NCBI GenBank assembly: GCA_030753675.1 | Contig: JASMBU010000002.1 | Coordinates: forward strand, 62,001-126,000 | Reading direction: 5' to 3' | Origin: Methylococcales bacterium | GTDB lineage: Bacteria; Pseudomonadota; Gammaproteobacteria; Methylococcales; Methylomonadaceae | DNA length: 64,000 bases | In this document: positions 63,223-64,000 of the stretch, in pieces | Numbering within the stretch: position 1 is the stretch's first letter | How the letters are laid out: the number at the start of each line of letters is the position of its first letter | Translations under genes and position numbers: made by a program | The notes under the pieces: generated by a model | What the model saw: only the letters and a program-made list of their open reading frames with translations | Told to the model about the DNA's origin: nothing | The model's database searches: none

Positions 63223-64000
63223 ATGACAGATCCTCGCTTATTACCGGAAGGTATTGAAGATATTTTACCCGATGATGCGCTTGATATTGAGGCCTTGAGA
63301 AGGCGTATACTTGATTTGTTTGTTACTTGGGGATATGAGCGAGTCACGCCGCCATTAATTGATTATTTAAGTACCTTACAAATTGGGTCGGGGAAAGACC
63401 TTGATTTGCAAACATTTAAATTAATTGATCAGCTTAGTGGGGCTATGTTAGGTATTCGTGCCGATATGACGCCTCAGGTAGCGCGTATTGATGCGCATCA
63501 ATTAGGGCATGAGTGGCCGACACGGTTATGTTATGCCGGTACGATTGTTCATGCGTGCGGTGATGCACTCGATAAAAGTCGGACGCCGACTCAAATTGGT
63601 TCAGAGCTTTATGGTTATTCAGGAATAGAAGGTGATCTGGAGATTGTTAAATTAATGCTCGAAATGTTGGCCATTACAGGGTTACAAGAAATTCACATTG
63701 ACTTAGGTCATGTGGGTGTATATCGAGGGTTAGTCAATGAGGCTGAGTTAAATGAACGCCAGATTACTGATTTATTTGATATATTACAGCGTAAGTCTAA
63801 GCCAGAGCTGGCGAGTTTTATCCGTGAATTAGATTTAAATGATGCGTTTAAATCCATGTTTATGGCTTTACCTGATTTAAATGGTGGTCGGGAGGTTTTT
63901 GCTAAGGCGCGACAAGTTCTAGTTCAAGCAGGTGCTTCAGTACAGACTGCTTTAGATGATTTAGAGCAAGTTTCATTGCAACTAGAGCAAGTATTTCCGC
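63223..64000 (+). CDS. hisZ: ATP phosphoribosyltransferase regulatory subunit HisZ, cut by the window end
   Basis: Open frame from the ATG at 63223 (an ATG at 63214 is also in frame) to the window edge with no stop, at least 259 residues. L-L-P-E-G-I-E-D-I-L-P, Y-E-R-V-T-P-P-L-I-D-Y and R-A-D-M-T-P-Q-V-A-R-I match the histidyl-tRNA synthetase-like HisZ fold. HisZ is the regulatory partner of short-form HisG. The absence of the anticodon-binding region cannot be checked here, but the R-A-D-M-T-P-Q motif and the hflC neighbour favour HisZ over HisS. Confidence 0.92.
   Translation, partial: MTDPRLLPEGIEDILPDDALDIEALRRRILDLFVTWGYERVTPPLIDYLSTLQIGSGKDLDLQTFKLIDQLSGAMLGIRADMTPQVARIDAHQLGHEWPTRLCYAGTIVHACGDALDKSRTPTQIGSELYGYSGIEGDLEIVKLMLEMLAITGLQEIHIDLGHVGVYRGLVNEAELNERQITDLFDILQRKSKPELASFIRELDLNDAFKSMFMALPDLNGGREVFAKARQVLVQAGASVQTALDDLEQVSLQLEQVFP

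Noticed and set aside
63223-64000. Histidyl-tRNA synthetase
   Set aside because: The N-terminus L-L-P-E-G-I-E-D and R-A-D-M-T-P-Q-V-A-R-I, plus the hflC neighbour, fit HisZ better. The truncated C-terminus leaves a small doubt.

Overview
The window reads as chromosome of an AT-leaning gammaproteobacterial one-carbon specialist, most likely a type I methanotroph (Methylococcales) or a close methylotroph. This is inference from gene content. The left end carries serine-cycle genes (hydroxypyruvate reductase, serine-glyoxylate aminotransferase, malyl-CoA lyase, both malate thiokinase subunits). Further right are an MxaD-like protein, two YVTN-type beta-propellers and the ABC system usually found beside PQQ-dependent alcohol dehydrogenases. 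The housekeeping blocks (recA-recX-alaS-lysC-csrA-tRNA-Ser, nqrABCDEF-apbE-nqrM, mutL-miaA-hfq-hflX-hflK-hflC-hisZ) have gammaproteobacterial order. No methanol or methane oxidation enzyme and no PQQ biosynthesis gene lies inside the window.

Layout. 1-140: tail of an unidentified gene. 161-5745: serine-cycle module in two divergent arms, hprA and sgaA leftward, mcl-mtkA-mtkB rightward. 5874-11788: recA, recX, alaS, lysC, csrA, tRNA-Ser(GCU). 11789-14714: gene-poor patch between tRNA genes, with a CopD-like membrane protein, a cytochrome c'-like protein, an LTxxQ/Spy-like protein, a gene remnant and two long stretches without recognisable genes. 14715-19079: tRNA-Arg(ACG), tRNA-Asn(GUU), an orphan TolC-like protein, lpdA, argG. 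19301-25710: small cytochrome c, cysG, tusA-like gene, HAD hydrolase, rppH, cAMP-phosphodiesterase-like gene, argA. 25740-30294: ilvD, SH3-domain protein, argF, argD. 30454-37503: grxD, rnt, mlaA-like gene, pyrC, fmdB-type gene, aspS, nadA.

37720-44911 holds a complete Na+-translocating NADH:quinone oxidoreductase operon with its two maturation factors, including the 58-residue NqrM at 44735-44911. A strong terminator hairpin lies between nqrF and apbE. The ApbE lipoprotein signal peptide is encoded through that hairpin, yet no ATG, GTG or TTG codon is available upstream in frame. This is the most unusual local structure in the window.

44996-55522: CBS-domain protein, MxaD-like SRPBCC protein, first beta-propeller and a small conserved-looking protein; then ycgN, a PHP phosphoesterase, an MsbA-like exporter and a MOSC protein on the minus strand; then the substrate-binding-like protein, second beta-propeller, ABC ATPase and permease of the PQQ-associated system. 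55674-64000: a membrane-anchored hypothetical, tRNA-Gly(GCC) behind a near-consensus promoter inside a perfect palindrome, tRNA-Cys(GCA), mutL, miaA, hfq, hflX, hflK, hflC and the start of hisZ, cut by the window end.

Together the window links C1 assimilation (glyoxylate to glycine and serine, malate to acetyl-CoA plus glyoxylate), periplasmic alcohol-oxidation accessory functions, a sodium-pumping respiratory entry point and most arginine synthesis steps. No CRISPR array, intact insertion sequence, prophage or replication origin was seen.
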